Shown in pieces: positions 19,357-29,737 of a DNA stretch of 55,419 nt; the stretch's first letter is position 1; each line of letters begins with the position of its first letter. The stretch is from Bacillus tequilensis KCTC 13622 (GTDB lineage Bacteria; Bacillota; Bacilli; Bacillales; Bacillaceae): assembly GCF_000507145.1 (NCBI RefSeq), contig NZ_AYTO01000006.1, positions 1 to 55,419 of the forward strand, given 5' to 3'. A program made the position numbers and the translations under genes. A model generated the notes under the pieces. The model was given only the letters and a program-made list of their open reading frames with translations, did no database searches and was not told the DNA's origin.

Positions 19357-20214
19357 ATGAAGTTTCGTCGCAGCGGCAGATTGGTGGACTTAACAAATTA
19401 CTTGTTAACCCATCCGCACGAGTTAATACCGCTAACCTTTTTTTCTGAGCGGTATGAATCTGCAAAATCATCGATCAGTGAAGATTTAACAATTATTAAG
19501 CAAACCTTTGAGCAGCAGGGGATTGGTACTTTGCTTACTGTTCCCGGAGCTGCCGGAGGCGTCAAATATATTCCGAAAATGAAGCAGGCTGAAGCTGAAG
19601 AGTTTGTGCAGACTCTTGGACAGTCGCTGGCAAATCCTGAGCGTATCCTCCCGGGCGGTTATGTATACTTAACGGATATCATAGGAAAGCCATCTGTACT
19701 TTCCAAGGTAGGGAAGCTGTTTGCTTCTGTGTTTGCAGACCGTGAAATTGATGTTGTCATGACCGTTGCCACGAAAGGCATCCCTTTGGCGTACGCAGCT
19801 GCGAGCTATCTGAATGTGCCGGTCGTCATCGTTCGTAAAGACAACAAGGTCACAGAAGGCTCCACAGTGAGCATTAATTACGTCTCAGGCTCCTCAAACC
19901 GCATTCAGACAATGTCACTTGCGAAAAGAAGCATGAAAACGGGTTCAAATGTACTCATTATTGACGACTTTATGAAAGCGGGCGGCACAATTAATGGTAT
20001 GATTAACCTGTTGGATGAGTTTAACGCAAATGTGGCGGGGATCGGCGTCTTGGTTGAAGCCGAGGGAGTAGATGAACGTCTTGTTGATGAATATATGTCA
20101 CTTCTTACTCTTTCAACCATCAACATGAAAGAGAAGTCCATTGAAATTCAGAATGGCAATTTTCTGCGTTTTTTTAAAGACAATCTTTTAAAGAATGGAG
20201 AGACGGAATCATGA
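19357..20214 (+). CDS. purR: Purine operon repressor PurR
   Basis: PurR represses purine synthesis and transport genes; PRPP binding releases it from DNA. The 285-residue protein has an N-terminal winged-helix domain (~residues 1-70) and a phosphoribosyltransferase-like domain with the PRPP loop [13 protein letters not shown] near residue 200. I chose ATG 19357, with GGGGGT at 19345-19350. Its own promoter overlaps paired PurBoxes. The stop overlaps ridA by 4 nt. Confidence 0.96.
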
Positions 20215-20588
20215 CAAAAGCAGTCCACACAAAACATGCCCCAGCAGCAATTGGGCCTTACTCACAAGGGATTATCGTAAACAATATGTTTTACAGCTCA
20301 GGCCAAATCCCTTTGACCCCTTCAGGCGAAATGGTGAATGGTGATATTAAGGAGCAGACTCATCAAGTATTCAGCAACTTAAAAGCGGTGCTGGAAGAAG
20401 CAGGCGCATCTTTTGAAACAGTTGTAAAAGCAACTGTATTTATCGCTGATATGGAACAGTTTGCGGAAGTAAACGAAGTGTACGGACAGTATTTTGACAC
20501 ACACAAACCGGCGAGATCCTGTGTTGAAGTGGCAAGACTCCCTAAGGACGCGCTGGTCGAGATTGAAGTTATCGCTTTGGTAAAATAA
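20211..20588 (+). CDS. ridA: RidA family enamine/imine deaminase (YabJ)
   Basis: The 125-residue protein belongs to the RidA/YjgF/UK114 family, trimeric enzymes that hydrolyse reactive 2-aminoacrylate-type intermediates. The conserved arginine in [13 protein letters not shown] (~residue 104) and the YSQG near residue 18 are present. In B. subtilis yabJ has been tied to purine repression and more recently to SpoVG and biofilm regulation. It is translationally coupled to purR and closes that unit. Confidence 0.93.
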
Positions 20589-20592
20589 TAAG

Positions 20593-20630
20593 AAAAAGTG
20601 ATTCTGGGTAAACTCGGAATCACTTTTTTA
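20593..20630 (+). terminator. Terminator of purR-ridA
   Basis: AAAAAGTGATTC pairs with GAATCACTTTTT around a 12-nt loop, giving a 12-bp stem with a T tract. Confidence 0.92.
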
Positions 20631-20712
20631 TTTACCTTATGCCCCGAGTAAAAGCGTTATGACCTAATTGTGTAACTATATCCTATTTTTTCAAAAAATA
20701 TTTTGAAAACGA

Positions 20713-20741
20713 GCAGGATTTCAGGAAAAATCGTGGAATTG
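20713..20741 (+). promoter_or_regulatory. Sigma-H promoter of spoVG
   Basis: GCAGGATTT (20713-20721) and GTGGAATTG (20733-20741) match the sigma-H elements RNAGGAWWW and RNNGAATWW almost fully. The A/T block just upstream (20675-20710) is the known AT-box region bound by AbrB at spoVG. Confidence 0.92.
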
Positions 20742-20783
20742 ATACACTAATGCTTTTATATAGGGAAAAGGTGGTGAACTACT

Positions 20784-21077
20784 GTGGAAGTTACTGACGT
20801 AAGATTACGCCGCGTGAATACCGATGGTCGCATGAGAGCGATTGCATCCATCACGCTGGATCACGAATTTGTCGTTCATGATATTCGTGTGATTGATGGA
20901 AACAATGGTCTTTTCGTTGCGATGCCGAGTAAACGCACCCCTGATGGAGAGTTCCGCGATATTGCTCATCCTATTAATTCAAGCACGCGAGGAAAGATTC
21001 AAGATGCCGTGTTAAATGAGTATCATCGTTTGGGTGACACTGAAGCATTAGAATTCGAAGAAGCTGGCGCTTCTTAA
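20784..21077 (+). CDS. spoVG: SpoVG, RNA/DNA-binding regulator
   Basis: The 97-residue SpoVG protein influences septation, cortex formation and virulence genes in Firmicutes and binds nucleic acids. The conserved start [18 protein letters not shown] and the [13 protein letters not shown] segment identify it. Translation begins at GTG 20784, behind AAGGTGG at 20768-20774. It is controlled by sigma-H and repressed by AbrB, whose gene is 11 kb upstream. Confidence 0.97.
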   Translation: MEVTDVRLRRVNTDGRMRAIASITLDHEFVVHDIRVIDGNNGLFVAMPSKRTPDGEFRDIAHPINSSTRGKIQDAVLNEYHRLGDTEALEFEEAGAS

Positions 21078-21090
21078 AAAATAACCAAAA

Positions 21091-21144
21091 AAGCAAGGAC
21101 TGCTGCAAGGGCTGACAAAAGCCTTTTGACGGCGGTCCTTTTTT
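21091..21144 (+). terminator. Terminator of spoVG
   Basis: AAGGAC with flanking bases (21095-21100) pairs with GTCCTT (21135-21140), followed by TTTT; a smaller inner hairpin (AAGGGC / GCCTTTT) sits in the loop. Confidence 0.8.
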
Positions 21145-21206
21145 AATTCTGATTTTTCAAACTTAATTGTGCTCAATAGAAAATTCTTGCACTTCATGAA
21201 GTCTCC

Positions 21207-21235
21207 TTGAAATCAGAAGATATTTAGGATATATT
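21207..21235 (+). promoter_or_regulatory. Sigma-A promoter of glmU-prs
   Basis: TTGAAA (21207-21212), a 17-bp spacer and TATATT (21230-21235). Confidence 0.75.
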
Positions 21236-21270
21236 TTTCTATGGATAAAAGGGATATTGGAGGCCAATAA

Positions 21271-22641
21271 ATGGATAAGCGGTTTGCAGTTGTTTTAGCA
21301 GCTGGACAAGGAACGAGAATGAAATCAAAGCTTTATAAAGTCCTTCATCCAGTTTGCGGGAAGCCTATGGTAGAGCACGTCGTGGACGAAGCCTTAAAGT
21401 TATCTTTATCAAAGCTTGTCACGATTGTCGGACATGGTGCGGAAGAAGTGAAAAAGCAGCTTGGTGATAAAAGCGAGTACGCGCTTCAAGCAGAACAGCT
21501 TGGCACTGCTCATGCTGTAAAACAGGCACAGCCATTTCTTGCTGACAAAAAAGGCGTCACGATTGTCATTTGCGGAGATACGCCGCTTTTAACAGCAGAG
21601 ACAATGGAACAGATGCTGAAAGAACATACACAAAGAGAAGCGAAAGCTACGATTTTAACTGCAGTTGCAGAAGATCCAACCGGATATGGCCGTATTATTC
21701 GCGGCGAAAACGGAGCGGTTCAAAAAATCGTTGAGCATAAGGACGCGTCTGAAGAAGAACGTCTTGTGACTGAGATCAATACCGGCACGTATTGTTTTGA
21801 TAATGAAGCGCTGTTCCGGGCCATTGATCAGGTGTCCAATGATAATGCTCAAGGCGAGTATTATTTGCCGGATGTCATAGAGATTCTTAAAAACGAAGGC
21901 GAAACTGTTGCCGCTTACCAGACTGGTAATTTCCAAGAAACGCTCGGAGTTAATGATAGAGTTGCTCTTTCTCAGGCAGAACAATTTATGAAAGAGCGTA
22001 TTAATAAACGGCATATGCAAAATGGCGTAACGCTGATTGACCCGATGAACACGTATATTTCTCCTGACGCTGTCATCGGAAGCGATACTGTGATTTATCC
22101 TGGAACTGTGATGAAAGGTGAGGTGCAAATCGGAGAAGATACGATTATCGGCCCTCATACGGAGATTATGAACAGTTCAATTGGCAGCCGTACAGTTATT
22201 AAGCAATCGGTAGTCAATCACAGTAAAGTGGGGAATGATGTTAACATAGGACCTTTTGCTCACATCAGACCTGATTCTGTCATCGGGAATGAAGTGAAGA
22301 TCGGGAATTTTGTTGAAATCAAAAAGACCCAATTCGGAGACCGAAGCAAGGCTTCTCATTTAAGCTATGTCGGTGACGCTGAGGTAGGCACAGATGTAAA
22401 CCTGGGCTGCGGTTCAATAACTGTCAATTATGATGGAAAGAATAAATATTTGACGAGAATTGAAGATGGCGCGTTTATCGGCTGCAACTCGAACTTGGTT
22501 GCCCCTGTCACAGTCGGAGAAGGCGCTTATGTGGCGGCAGGTTCAACTGTTACGGAAGATGTGCCTGGAAAAGCGCTTGCTATTGCCAGAGCGAGACAAG
22601 TTAACAAAGACGATTATGTAAAAAATATTCATAAAAATTAA
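21271..22641 (+). CDS. glmU: Bifunctional GlcNAc-1-P uridyltransferase / GlcN-1-P acetyltransferase
   Basis: GlmU makes UDP-GlcNAc, the precursor of peptidoglycan and teichoic-acid linkage units. The 456-residue protein joins an N-terminal pyrophosphorylase ([11 protein letters not shown] at residues ~9-19, GDTPLL near residue 102) to a C-terminal left-handed beta-helix acetyltransferase with hexapeptide repeats from ~residue 250. It is known as gcaD in older B. subtilis work. TTGGAGG at 21257-21263 precedes the ATG. prs follows after 22 bp, linking cell-wall sugar and nucleotide supply. Confidence 0.97.
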   Translation: MDKRFAVVLAAGQGTRMKSKLYKVLHPVCGKPMVEHVVDEALKLSLSKLVTIVGHGAEEVKKQLGDKSEYALQAEQLGTAHAVKQAQPFLADKKGVTIVICGDTPLLTAETMEQMLKEHTQREAKATILTAVAEDPTGYGRIIRGENGAVQKIVEHKDASEEERLVTEINTGTYCFDNEALFRAIDQVSNDNAQGEYYLPDVIEILKNEGETVAAYQTGNFQETLGVNDRVALSQAEQFMKERINKRHMQNGVTLIDPMNTYISPDAVIGSDTVIYPGTVMKGEVQIGEDTIIGPHTEIMNSSIGSRTVIKQSVVNHSKVGNDVNIGPFAHIRPDSVIGNEVKIGNFVEIKKTQFGDRSKASHLSYVGDAEVGTDVNLGCGSITVNYDGKNKYLTRIEDGAFIGCNSNLVAPVTVGEGAYVAAGSTVTEDVPGKALAIARARQVNKDDYVKNIHKN

Positions 22642-22663
22642 TCCTAAATTCGGAGGTTTATCC

Positions 22664-23617
22664 ATGTCTAATCAATACGGAGATAAGAATTTAAAGATTT
22701 TTTCTTTGAATTCGAATCCAGAGCTTGCAAAAGAAATCGCAGATATAGTTGGAGTTCAATTAGGAAAATGTTCTGTCAAAAGATTCAGTGACGGAGAAGT
22801 CCAAATTAATATCGAAGAAAGTATTCGCGGATGTGACTGTTATATCATCCAGTCTACAAGTGACCCCGTTAACGAGCATATTATGGAATTATTGATTATG
22901 GTAGATGCGTTAAAACGCGCTTCTGCAAAAACGATTAACATTGTGATTCCTTACTACGGTTATGCGCGTCAAGACAGAAAAGCAAGATCCCGTGAGCCAA
23001 TTACAGCAAAACTCTTCGCTAACCTGCTTGAAACAGCCGGTGCGACTCGCGTGATTGCACTTGACCTGCATGCGCCGCAAATTCAAGGATTCTTTGATAT
23101 ACCGATTGACCACTTAATGGGTGTTCCGATTTTAGGAGAATATTTTGAAGGCAAAAATCTTGAAGATATCGTCATTGTTTCACCAGACCACGGCGGTGTG
23201 ACGCGCGCCCGCAAACTGGCTGACCGATTAAAAGCGCCGATTGCGATTATCGACAAACGCCGTCCGCGTCCAAACGTGGCGGAAGTCATGAATATTGTAG
23301 GTAATATCGAAGGGAAGACCGCTATCCTTATCGATGACATTATCGATACTGCAGGCACCATTACACTTGCTGCTAATGCGCTCGTTGAAAACGGAGCGAA
23401 AGAAGTATATGCATGCTGCACACACCCTGTGCTTTCAGGTCCTGCTGTTGAACGGATTAACAATTCAACAATCAAAGAGCTTGTTGTGACAAACAGCATC
23501 AAGCTTCCTGAAGAAAAGAAAATCGAACGGTTCAAGCAGCTTTCAGTCGGACCGCTTCTGGCTGAAGCGATTATTCGCGTTCATGAGCAGCAATCCGTCA
23601 GCTATCTATTCAGCTAA
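22664..23617 (+). CDS. prs: Ribose-phosphate pyrophosphokinase (PRPP synthetase)
   Basis: Makes PRPP from ribose 5-phosphate and ATP for purine, pyrimidine, NAD, His and Trp synthesis. The 317-residue class I enzyme has [12 protein letters not shown] in the ATP-binding loop (~residue 100), [11 protein letters not shown] with the metal-binding histidine, and the PRPP loop [12 protein letters not shown] near residue 224. CGGAGG at 22651-22656 precedes the ATG. It is cotranscribed with glmU; PRPP is the effector of PurR, encoded 3 kb upstream. Confidence 0.97.
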   Translation: MSNQYGDKNLKIFSLNSNPELAKEIADIVGVQLGKCSVKRFSDGEVQINIEESIRGCDCYIIQSTSDPVNEHIMELLIMVDALKRASAKTINIVIPYYGYARQDRKARSREPITAKLFANLLETAGATRVIALDLHAPQIQGFFDIPIDHLMGVPILGEYFEGKNLEDIVIVSPDHGGVTRARKLADRLKAPIAIIDKRRPRPNVAEVMNIVGNIEGKTAILIDDIIDTAGTITLAANALVENGAKEVYACCTHPVLSGPAVERINNSTIKELVVTNSIKLPEEKKIERFKQLSVGPLLAEAIIRVHEQQSVSYLFS

Positions 23618-23630
23618 ACCGATATTTGAG

Positions 23631-23656
23631 GTTTAAATCCTTATCGTTTTGGGTAT
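23631..23656 (+). promoter_or_regulatory. Sigma-B promoter of ctc
   Basis: GTTTAA (23631-23636), a 14-bp spacer and GGGTAT (23651-23656) match the sigma-B consensus exactly. ctc is the classic sigma-B reporter gene. Confidence 0.95.
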
Positions 23657-23700
23657 TGTTTGTAATAGGACAATAAAACGATAATAGGATGGTGCTGAAT

Positions 23701-24318
23701 ATGGCAACTTTAACGGCAAAAGAAAGAACGGACTTTACTCGTTCGTCTCTTCGGAATATCCGTACTTCAGGACATGTTCCAGGTATCATATATGGGAAAG
23801 ACACGGAAAACAAACCTGTATCATTAGACAGTGTGGAGCTGATCAAAACGCTGAGAGACGAAGGGAAAAATACAGTCCTCACGCTTGAGGTCGGCGGAAA
23901 ACAGCATTCTGTCATGGTAACTGACCTGCAAACGGACCCGCTGAAAAATGAAATCACTCATGCTGACTTTCAAGTGGTTAATATGAGTGAAGACATTGAG
24001 GTAGAAGTGCCGATTCATTTGACCGGTGAGGCCATTGGAGTGAAAAACGGAGGCGTGCTGCAGCAGCCGCTGTATGAACTAACCGTAAAGGCTAAGCCAA
24101 AAGCCATTCCGCAAACGATTGAGGCAGACATTTCAAAGCTCGACGTAAATGAAGTGCTGACGATTGCAGATTTGCCTGTTGGCGGTGACTACTCCTTTAA
24201 CCATGAATCAGATGAGGTCGTGGCTTCTATCCTTCCTCCGCAGCAGCAGGAAGCAGCTGAGATAGATGAAGAGGAATCTGCCGATGCCCAGCCTGAAGGT
24301 GAAAACAAAGAACAATAA
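23701..24318 (+). CDS. ctc: General stress protein Ctc, ribosomal protein bL25 (TL5) family
   Basis: Ctc binds 5S rRNA in the 50S subunit under stress. The 205-residue protein has the bL25 domain (residues ~1-95) and the CTC-type C-terminal beta domain, ending in an acidic tail. I chose ATG 23701; an in-frame start four codons earlier overlaps the ribosome binding site region (GGATGG). It has its own sigma-B promoter although it lies between prs and pth. A hairpin follows. Confidence 0.95.
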   Translation: MATLTAKERTDFTRSSLRNIRTSGHVPGIIYGKDTENKPVSLDSVELIKTLRDEGKNTVLTLEVGGKQHSVMVTDLQTDPLKNEITHADFQVVNMSEDIEVEVPIHLTGEAIGVKNGGVLQQPLYELTVKAKPKAIPQTIEADISKLDVNEVLTIADLPVGGDYSFNHESDEVVASILPPQQQEAAEIDEEESADAQPEGENKEQ

Positions 24319-24324
24319 TAGCTT

Positions 24325-24355
24325 AAGGCGTAACCCTCCCGAGGTTACGTCTTTT
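24325..24355 (+). terminator. Hairpin/terminator after ctc
   Basis: AAGGCGTAACC pairs with GGTTACGTCTT around a 7-nt loop, followed by TT; the T tract is short. Confidence 0.65.
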
Positions 24356-24424
24356 GTGCTAGAATGAGAAGAATTATAGCCCGCATACACAGACGGGGGT
24401 TATGTGACTAAGGGAGGATTCGCC

Positions 24425-24991
24425 ATGCTTGTAATTGCCGGTCTCGGAAACCCGGGGAAGAACTATGAAAACACACGGCATAATGTCGGATTTATGGTGA
24501 TAGATCAGCTTGCGAAGGAATGGAATATAGAGCTGAATCAAAATAAATTCAACGGATTATATGGAACCGGATTTGTTTCCGGCAAAAAGGTTCTACTTGT
24601 TAAACCGCTTACATATATGAATTTATCAGGAGAATGTTTGCGGCCTTTAATGGACTACTATGATGTCGATAATGAAGATTTGACAGTCATTTACGATGAC
24701 CTTGATCTTCCGACTGGAAAAATCCGTTTAAGAACGAAAGGAAGTGCTGGAGGGCACAATGGCATTAAGTCATTGATCCAGCATCTTGGAACATCCGAAT
24801 TTGACCGCATCCGCATTGGGATCGGCCGGCCTATAAATGGCATGAAGGTCGTTGATTATGTGTTAGGTTCCTTCACTAAGGAGGAGGCACCTGAGATTGA
24901 TGGAGCGATTGATAAATCTGTTAAGGCTTGTGAAGCTGCTGTGAGCAAACCGTTTTTAGAAGTCATGAACGAATTTAACGCAAAGGTATAA
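24425..24991 (+). CDS. pth: Peptidyl-tRNA hydrolase
   Basis: Pth releases peptides from tRNAs that drop off the ribosome. The 188-residue protein has GLGNPG near residue 6, the catalytic histidine in TRHNVGF (residue ~20), and D93 in [12 protein letters not shown]. It was named spoVC for the sporulation defect of a mutant. I chose ATG 24425, with GGGAGG at 24411-24416; a longer frame starts inside that site. The stop codon is overlapped by the fin promoter. Confidence 0.96.
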   Translation: MLVIAGLGNPGKNYENTRHNVGFMVIDQLAKEWNIELNQNKFNGLYGTGFVSGKKVLLVKPLTYMNLSGECLRPLMDYYDVDNEDLTVIYDDLDLPTGKIRLRTKGSAGGHNGIKSLIQHLGTSEFDRIRIGIGRPINGMKVVDYVLGSFTKEEAPEIDGAIDKSVKACEAAVSKPFLEVMNEFNAKV

Positions 24992-25015
24992 AATGAATCA
25001 TCAAAGTCCATACTA
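24986..25015 (+). promoter_or_regulatory. Forespore (sigma-F/sigma-G) promoter of fin
   Basis: GTATA (24986-24990), an 18-bp spacer and CATACTA (25009-25015), the exact sigma-G -10 consensus. It overlaps the end of pth. fin is known to be expressed under sigma-F and sigma-G. Confidence 0.75.
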
Positions 25016-25050
25016 CACCAAAATGACTTTTTCATCAGGAGGTCCCTTGT

Positions 25051-25281
25051 ATGGCTTTGCACTATTATTGTCGTCATTGCGGAGTGAAAGTAGGCAGTCT
25101 CGAATCTTCCATGGTTTCGACTGACTCACTTGGATTTCAGCACTTAACAAACGACGAAAGAAACGATATGATTTCTTATAAAGAAAATGGAGATGTCCAT
25201 GTTTTGACAATATGTGAAGATTGCCAAGAGGCGCTTGACCGAAATCCGCATTATCACGAACATCACACATTTATTCAATAA
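25051..25281 (+). CDS. fin: Fin, anti-sigma-F factor
   Basis: Fin (formerly YabK) binds sigma-F and helps the forespore switch from sigma-F to sigma-G. The 76-residue protein has two zinc-binding pairs, CRHC near residues 7-10 and CEDC near residues 56-59, and a histidine-rich tail. AGGAGG at 25037-25042 precedes the ATG. It is preceded by a forespore promoter and followed by a terminator before mfd. It is functionally a counterpart of CsfB, encoded 25 kb upstream. Confidence 0.94.
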   Translation: MALHYYCRHCGVKVGSLESSMVSTDSLGFQHLTNDERNDMISYKENGDVHVLTICEDCQEALDRNPHYHEHHTFIQ

Positions 25282-25317
25282 AAAGCTTTGGTGTAGACAC
25301 TAGACCAAAGCGTTTTT
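25281..25317 (+). terminator. Terminator of fin
   Basis: GCTTTGGT pairs with ACCAAAGC around an 11-nt loop, with A tract before and TTTTT after. Confidence 0.9.
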
Positions 25318-25350
25318 CTGTTCTCACAGGAAACAGAGAGGAGGGGCTAT

Positions 25351-28300
25351 ATGGACAACATTCAAACCTTTATAAAAGAGAGCGATGACTTTAAATCCAT
25401 CATCAACGGTTTACACGAGGGGCTGAAGGAACAACTGCTTGCGGGTCTGTCGGGTTCCGCGCGTTCTGTTTTTACTTCCGCTCTGGCTAATGAAACGAAT
25501 AAGCCAATCTTTCTAATCACCCATAACTTATATCAAGCCCAAAAAGTAACGGATGATCTGACTTCACTTCTAGAGGATCGGTCTGTCCTTTTGTACCCCG
25601 TCAATGAACTCATTTCATCAGAAATCGCAGTCGCAAGCCCTGAATTGCGGGCGCAGCGATTAGATGTCATTAATAGATTAACGAATGGAGAAGCGCCAAT
25701 CGTCGTGGCTCCTGTAGCTGCAATCAGAAGAATGCTCCCGCCTGTAGAGGTGTGGAGAAACAGCCAAATGCTCATTCAAGTGGGTCATGATATCGAACCT
25801 GATCAGCTTGCATCACGTTTGGTTGAGGTAGGATATGAGCGGTCTGATATGGTTTCCGCACCCGGAGAATTCAGCATTCGCGGAGGAATCATTGATATTT
25901 ATCCGCTTACTTCAGAGCATCCGGTGAGAATGGAACTGTTTGACACTGAAGTGGATTCAATCCGCAGCTTTAATTCAGATGATCAACGGTCAATCGAAAC
26001 CCTGACCTCAATCAATATCGGTCCCGCGAAGGAATTGATTGTCAGACCTGAAGAAAAAGCGCGTGCGATGGAGAAGATCGATAAAGGCCTTGCCGAAAGC
26101 CTGAAAAAATTAAAGGCTGACAAGCAAAAAGAAATTCTTCACGCCAATATTTCTCATGATAAAGAACGCTTGTCTGAAGGACAGACAGATCAGGAGCTGG
26201 TGAAGTATCTCTCTTATTTCTATGAACAGCCTGCTAGTTTACTAGATTATACACCTGAGAATACGCTTCTGATTTTGGATGAAGTCAGCCGGATTCATGA
26301 GATGGAAGAACAGCTTCAAAAAGAAGAAGCGGAATTTATCACTAATCTTCTTGAGGAAGGGAAGATTTTGCATGACATCAGTTTGTCATTCAGCTTCCAG
26401 AAAATAGTGGCTGGGCAAAAACGCCCTCTGCTGTACTATTCTTTATTTTTACGGCATGTACACCATACGAGTCCGCAAAATATCGTCAATGTGTCGAGCA
26501 GACAAATGCAAAGTTTCCATGGCCAAATGAACGTGCTTGCGGGTGAAATGGAACGCTTTAAAAAGTCAAATTTCACCGTTGTATTTTTAGGGGCAAACAA
26601 AGAACGTACACAGAGATTATCTTCTGTTCTGACTGATTATGAAATCGAAGCCGCCATGACAGACAGCAAAAAGGCACTTGTTCAGGGACAGGTCTATATC
26701 ATGGAAGGCGAGCTTCAGTCGGGATTTGAGCTGCCGTTAATGAAGCTTGTCGTTATTACGGAAGAAGAACTGTTCAAAAACCGTGTGAAAAAGAAGCCGC
26801 GAAAACAGAAGCTGACCAATGCGGAGCGTATTAAAAGCTATTCCGAGCTTCAAATCGGTGATTATGTCGTTCATATTAATCACGGGATCGGAAAGTATTT
26901 AGGAATTGAGACCCTTGAAATCAATGGAATTCATAAAGACTATTTAAATATCCATTATCAGGGAAGCGACAAGCTTTACGTTCCTGTAGAACAAATTGAT
27001 CAGGTGCAAAAATATGTCGGCTCCGAAGGAAAAGAGCCTAAGCTGTACAAATTAGGCGGAAGCGAATGGAAGCGGGTCAAGAAGAAAGTAGAGACCTCTG
27101 TTCAGGATATTGCCGATGACTTAATTAAGCTGTATGCCGAAAGAGAAGCAAGCAAAGGCTATGCGTTTTCTCCGGATCATGAGATGCAGCGTGAATTTGA
27201 GTCAGCGTTCCCTTATCAAGAGACTGAGGACCAGCTTCGTTCCATTCATGAGATCAAACAGGACATGGAAAGAGAACGTCCGATGGACCGCTTGCTGTGC
27301 GGAGATGTAGGCTATGGGAAAACAGAGGTTGCCATACGCGCTGCGTTTAAGGCGATTGGTGACGGAAAGCAGGTAGCACTGCTCGTCCCGACAACCATTT
27401 TGGCACAGCAGCACTATGAAACCATTACTGAGCGCTTTCAAGACTATCCGATTAATATTGGCCTTCTCAGCAGGTTCAGAACGAGAAAAGAAGCGAACGA
27501 AACGATCAAAGGATTGAAAAATGGTACTGTAGATATCGTTATCGGGACGCACCGGCTACTGTCAAAAGATGTCGTTTATAAAGACTTAGGGCTCCTTATC
27601 ATTGATGAAGAGCAGCGTTTCGGTGTAACCCACAAAGAAAAGATCAAGCAGATCAAAGCCAATGTTGATGTATTAACATTAACGGCGACACCGATTCCTC
27701 GTACGCTACATATGTCTATGCTTGGCGTAAGGGATCTTTCAGTGATTGAGACTCCGCCGGAAAACCGCTTCCCCGTACAGACGTATGTTGTGGAATACAA
27801 CGGCGCTCTTGTCAGAGAGGCGATTGAACGTGAGCTTGCACGCGGAGGACAGGTCTATTTCTTGTACAACCGGGTAGAGGATATCGAGCGGAAAGCGGAT
27901 GAGATCTCAATGCTTGTCCCTGATGCGAAGGTAGCGTATGCGCATGGGAAAATGACAGAAAATGAATTAGAGACCGTTATGCTAAGTTTCCTTGAAGGAG
28001 AATCAGACGTTCTCGTCAGTACAACCATTATCGAAACGGGTGTTGATATTCCGAACGTCAATACGCTGATCGTATTTGACGCCGATAAAATGGGTCTTTC
28101 CCAGCTTTACCAGCTGCGGGGGCGTGTCGGCCGTTCTAACCGTGTGGCGTATGCATATTTCACGTACCGTCGGGATAAGGTGCTGACTGAAGTCGCTGAA
28201 AAAAGGCTGCAGGCCATTAAAGAGTTCACAGAACTTGGTTCCGGCTTTAAAATCGCCATGCGTGACTTAACGATCCGCGGAGCCGGGAATCTTCTTGGCG

Positions 28301-28884
28301 CCCAGCAGCATGGCTTCATCGATTCAGTCGGATTTGACCTTTATTCACAGATGCTGAAAGAGGCCATTGAAGAACGTAAAGGGGACACAGCGAAGCCGGA
28401 GCAATTTGAAACAGAAATTGATGTCGAGCTTGATGCGTATATTCCGGAAACCTATATCCAAGACGGCAAACAAAAAATTGATATGTATAAACGCTTCAGG
28501 TCTGTGGCTACCATTGAAGAGAAGAATGAGCTTCAAGACGAAATGATTGACCGGTTTGGCAATTATCCAAAAGAAGTTGAATACTTGTTTACTGTTGCGG
28601 AAATGAAGGTTTATGCGAAACAAGAGCGTGTGGAGCTGGTTAAGCAGGATAAAGATGCTGTCAGATTGACGATTTCTGAAGACGCAAGTGCTGAAATTGA
28701 CGGCCAGAAGCTATTTGAGCTCGGCAATAAATACGGCAGACAAATCGGACTGGGAATGGAAGGAAAAAAACTCAAAATCTCCATACAGACGAAAGGCCGC
28801 AGTGCCGATGAATGGCTCGAAACCGTGCTGGGCATGCTGAAGGGCCTTACAGATGTGAAAAAGCAAACCATTTCATCTACGTAA
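25351..28884 (+). CDS. mfd: Transcription-repair coupling factor Mfd
   Basis: Mfd removes RNA polymerase stalled at DNA damage and recruits UvrA; in Bacillus it also drives stationary-phase mutagenesis. The 1177-residue protein has UvrB-like domains 1-3 (~residues 1-340), the RNAP-interacting CarD-like domain (~residues 490-555, IGDYVVHINHGIGKYLG), a SF2 translocase with Walker A GDVGYGKT at residues 651-658 and DEEQ at 752-755, and the C-terminal TRCF domain. GAGGAGG precedes the ATG. No clear promoter is visible between the fin terminator and the start. Confidence 0.97.
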   Translation: MDNIQTFIKESDDFKSIINGLHEGLKEQLLAGLSGSARSVFTSALANETNKPIFLITHNLYQAQKVTDDLTSLLEDRSVLLYPVNELISSEIAVASPELRAQRLDVINRLTNGEAPIVVAPVAAIRRMLPPVEVWRNSQMLIQVGHDIEPDQLASRLVEVGYERSDMVSAPGEFSIRGGIIDIYPLTSEHPVRMELFDTEVDSIRSFNSDDQRSIETLTSINIGPAKELIVRPEEKARAMEKIDKGLAESLKKLKADKQKEILHANISHDKERLSEGQTDQELVKYLSYFYEQPASLLDYTPENTLLILDEVSRIHEMEEQLQKEEAEFITNLLEEGKILHDISLSFSFQKIVAGQKRPLLYYSLFLRHVHHTSPQNIVNVSSRQMQSFHGQMNVLAGEMERFKKSNFTVVFLGANKERTQRLSSVLTDYEIEAAMTDSKKALVQGQVYIMEGELQSGFELPLMKLVVITEEELFKNRVKKKPRKQKLTNAERIKSYSELQIGDYVVHINHGIGKYLGIETLEINGIHKDYLNIHYQGSDKLYVPVEQIDQVQKYVGSEGKEPKLYKLGGSEWKRVKKKVETSVQDIADDLIKLYAEREASKGYAFSPDHEMQREFESAFPYQETEDQLRSIHEIKQDMERERPMDRLLCGDVGYGKTEVAIRAAFKAIGDGKQVALLVPTTILAQQHYETITERFQDYPINIGLLSRFRTRKEANETIKGLKNGTVDIVIGTHRLLSKDVVYKDLGLLIIDEEQRFGVTHKEKIKQIKANVDVLTLTATPIPRTLHMSMLGVRDLSVIETPPENRFPVQTYVVEYNGALVREAIERELARGGQVYFLYNRVEDIERKADEISMLVPDAKVAYAHGKMTENELETVMLSFLEGESDVLVSTTIIETGVDIPNVNTLIVFDADKMGLSQLYQLRGRVGRSNRVAYAYFTYRRDKVLTEVAEKRLQAIKEFTELGSGFKIAMRDLTIRGAGNLLGAQQHGFIDSVGFDLYSQMLKEAIEERKGDTAKPEQFETEIDVELDAYIPETYIQDGKQKIDMYKRFRSVATIEEKNELQDEMIDRFGNYPKEVEYLFTVAEMKVYAKQERVELVKQDKDAVRLTISEDASAEIDGQKLFELGNKYGRQIGLGMEGKKLKISIQTKGRSADEWLETVLGMLKGLTDVKKQTISST

Positions 28885-28902
28885 ATTTTGTTACTCTCTG
28901 GT

Positions 28903-28931
28903 GTATATTACATTTGATGTGACGGATACTA
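28903..28931 (+). promoter_or_regulatory. Candidate sigma-G promoter of spoVT
   Basis: GTATA (28903-28907), a 17-bp spacer and GATACTA (28925-28931), one mismatch from CATACTA. spoVT is known to depend on sigma-G. Confidence 0.68.
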
Positions 28932-29019
28932 ATTTCAAGCGAGGCGGAAGGTACATAAAGTAACTGCTTTAGGTCTTTCCCACATGTATATACCATCAAA
29001 TGAAAGAGAGGCACCAGAG

Positions 29020-29556
29020 ATGAAAGCAACCGGTATCGTACGTCGTATTGATGACTTAGGACGGGTCGTGATTCCAAAAGAAATTCGCAGAACTCTGAGA
29101 ATCAGGGAAGGCGATCCGCTTGAGATTTTTGTAGATCGCGACGGGGAAGTGATTTTGAAAAAGTACTCTCCGATCAGTGAGCTTGGAGACTTTGCAAAGG
29201 AGTATGCAGACGCGCTTTACGACAGTCTAGGACATTCAGTCCTTATTTGTGACCGTGACGTATATATCGCCGTGTCTGGCAGCTCAAAAAAAGACTACTT
29301 AAACAAATCGATCAGCGAAATGCTCGAAAGAACTATGGATCAGCGCAGTTCCGTGCTTGATAGTGATGCAAAATCAGTACAGCTTTTGAATGGCATAGAT
29401 GAGGATATGAATTCTTACACTATTGGCCCGATTGTAGCAAATGGCGATCCGATAGGCGCCGTGGTGATTTTTTCTAAGGATCAGACAATGGGCGAAGTAG
29501 AACATAAAGCCGTTGAGACAGCTGCTGGATTTTTAGCTCGTCAAATGGAACAGTAG
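29020..29556 (+). CDS. spoVT: SpoVT, late forespore transcription regulator
   Basis: SpoVT activates and represses sigma-G-dependent genes in the forespore. The 178-residue protein has an AbrB-like swapped-hairpin DNA-binding domain at residues 1-50, very similar to AbrB in this window (GRVVIPKEIRRTLRI), followed by a GAF-type effector domain at ~56-178. I chose ATG 29020, with GAGAGG at 29006-29011; an earlier in-frame ATG at 28984 lacks one. A terminator follows. Confidence 0.96.
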   Translation: MKATGIVRRIDDLGRVVIPKEIRRTLRIREGDPLEIFVDRDGEVILKKYSPISELGDFAKEYADALYDSLGHSVLICDRDVYIAVSGSSKKDYLNKSISEMLERTMDQRSSVLDSDAKSVQLLNGIDEDMNSYTIGPIVANGDPIGAVVIFSKDQTMGEVEHKAVETAAGFLARQMEQ

Positions 29557-29588
29557 GTCTTATTCCTTTTATCGAAAATAGGTATGAA

Positions 29589-29623
29589 AAGAACAGCTCT
29601 CCCTGGGGACGCTGTTCTTTTTT
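29589..29623 (+). terminator. Terminator of spoVT
   Basis: GAACAGC / GCTGTTC around a 13-nt loop, followed by six T. Confidence 0.88.
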
Positions 29624-29657
29624 ATGCAGGCCCAAAAAGGATTCCAAGGGTTGGTTG

Positions 29658-29666
29658 TGGTATAAT
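29658..29666 (+). promoter_or_regulatory. Extended -10 promoter of yabM
   Basis: TGG followed by a perfect TATAAT (29661-29666); the -35 region is poor, so the extended -10 probably compensates. Confidence 0.5.
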
Positions 29667-29737
29667 AACCTCGTTTTTATGTGTGCCTCGGTAATACGTA
29701 AACCGTATTGCCCCTGACGTTGGGAAGGAGCTTTTGG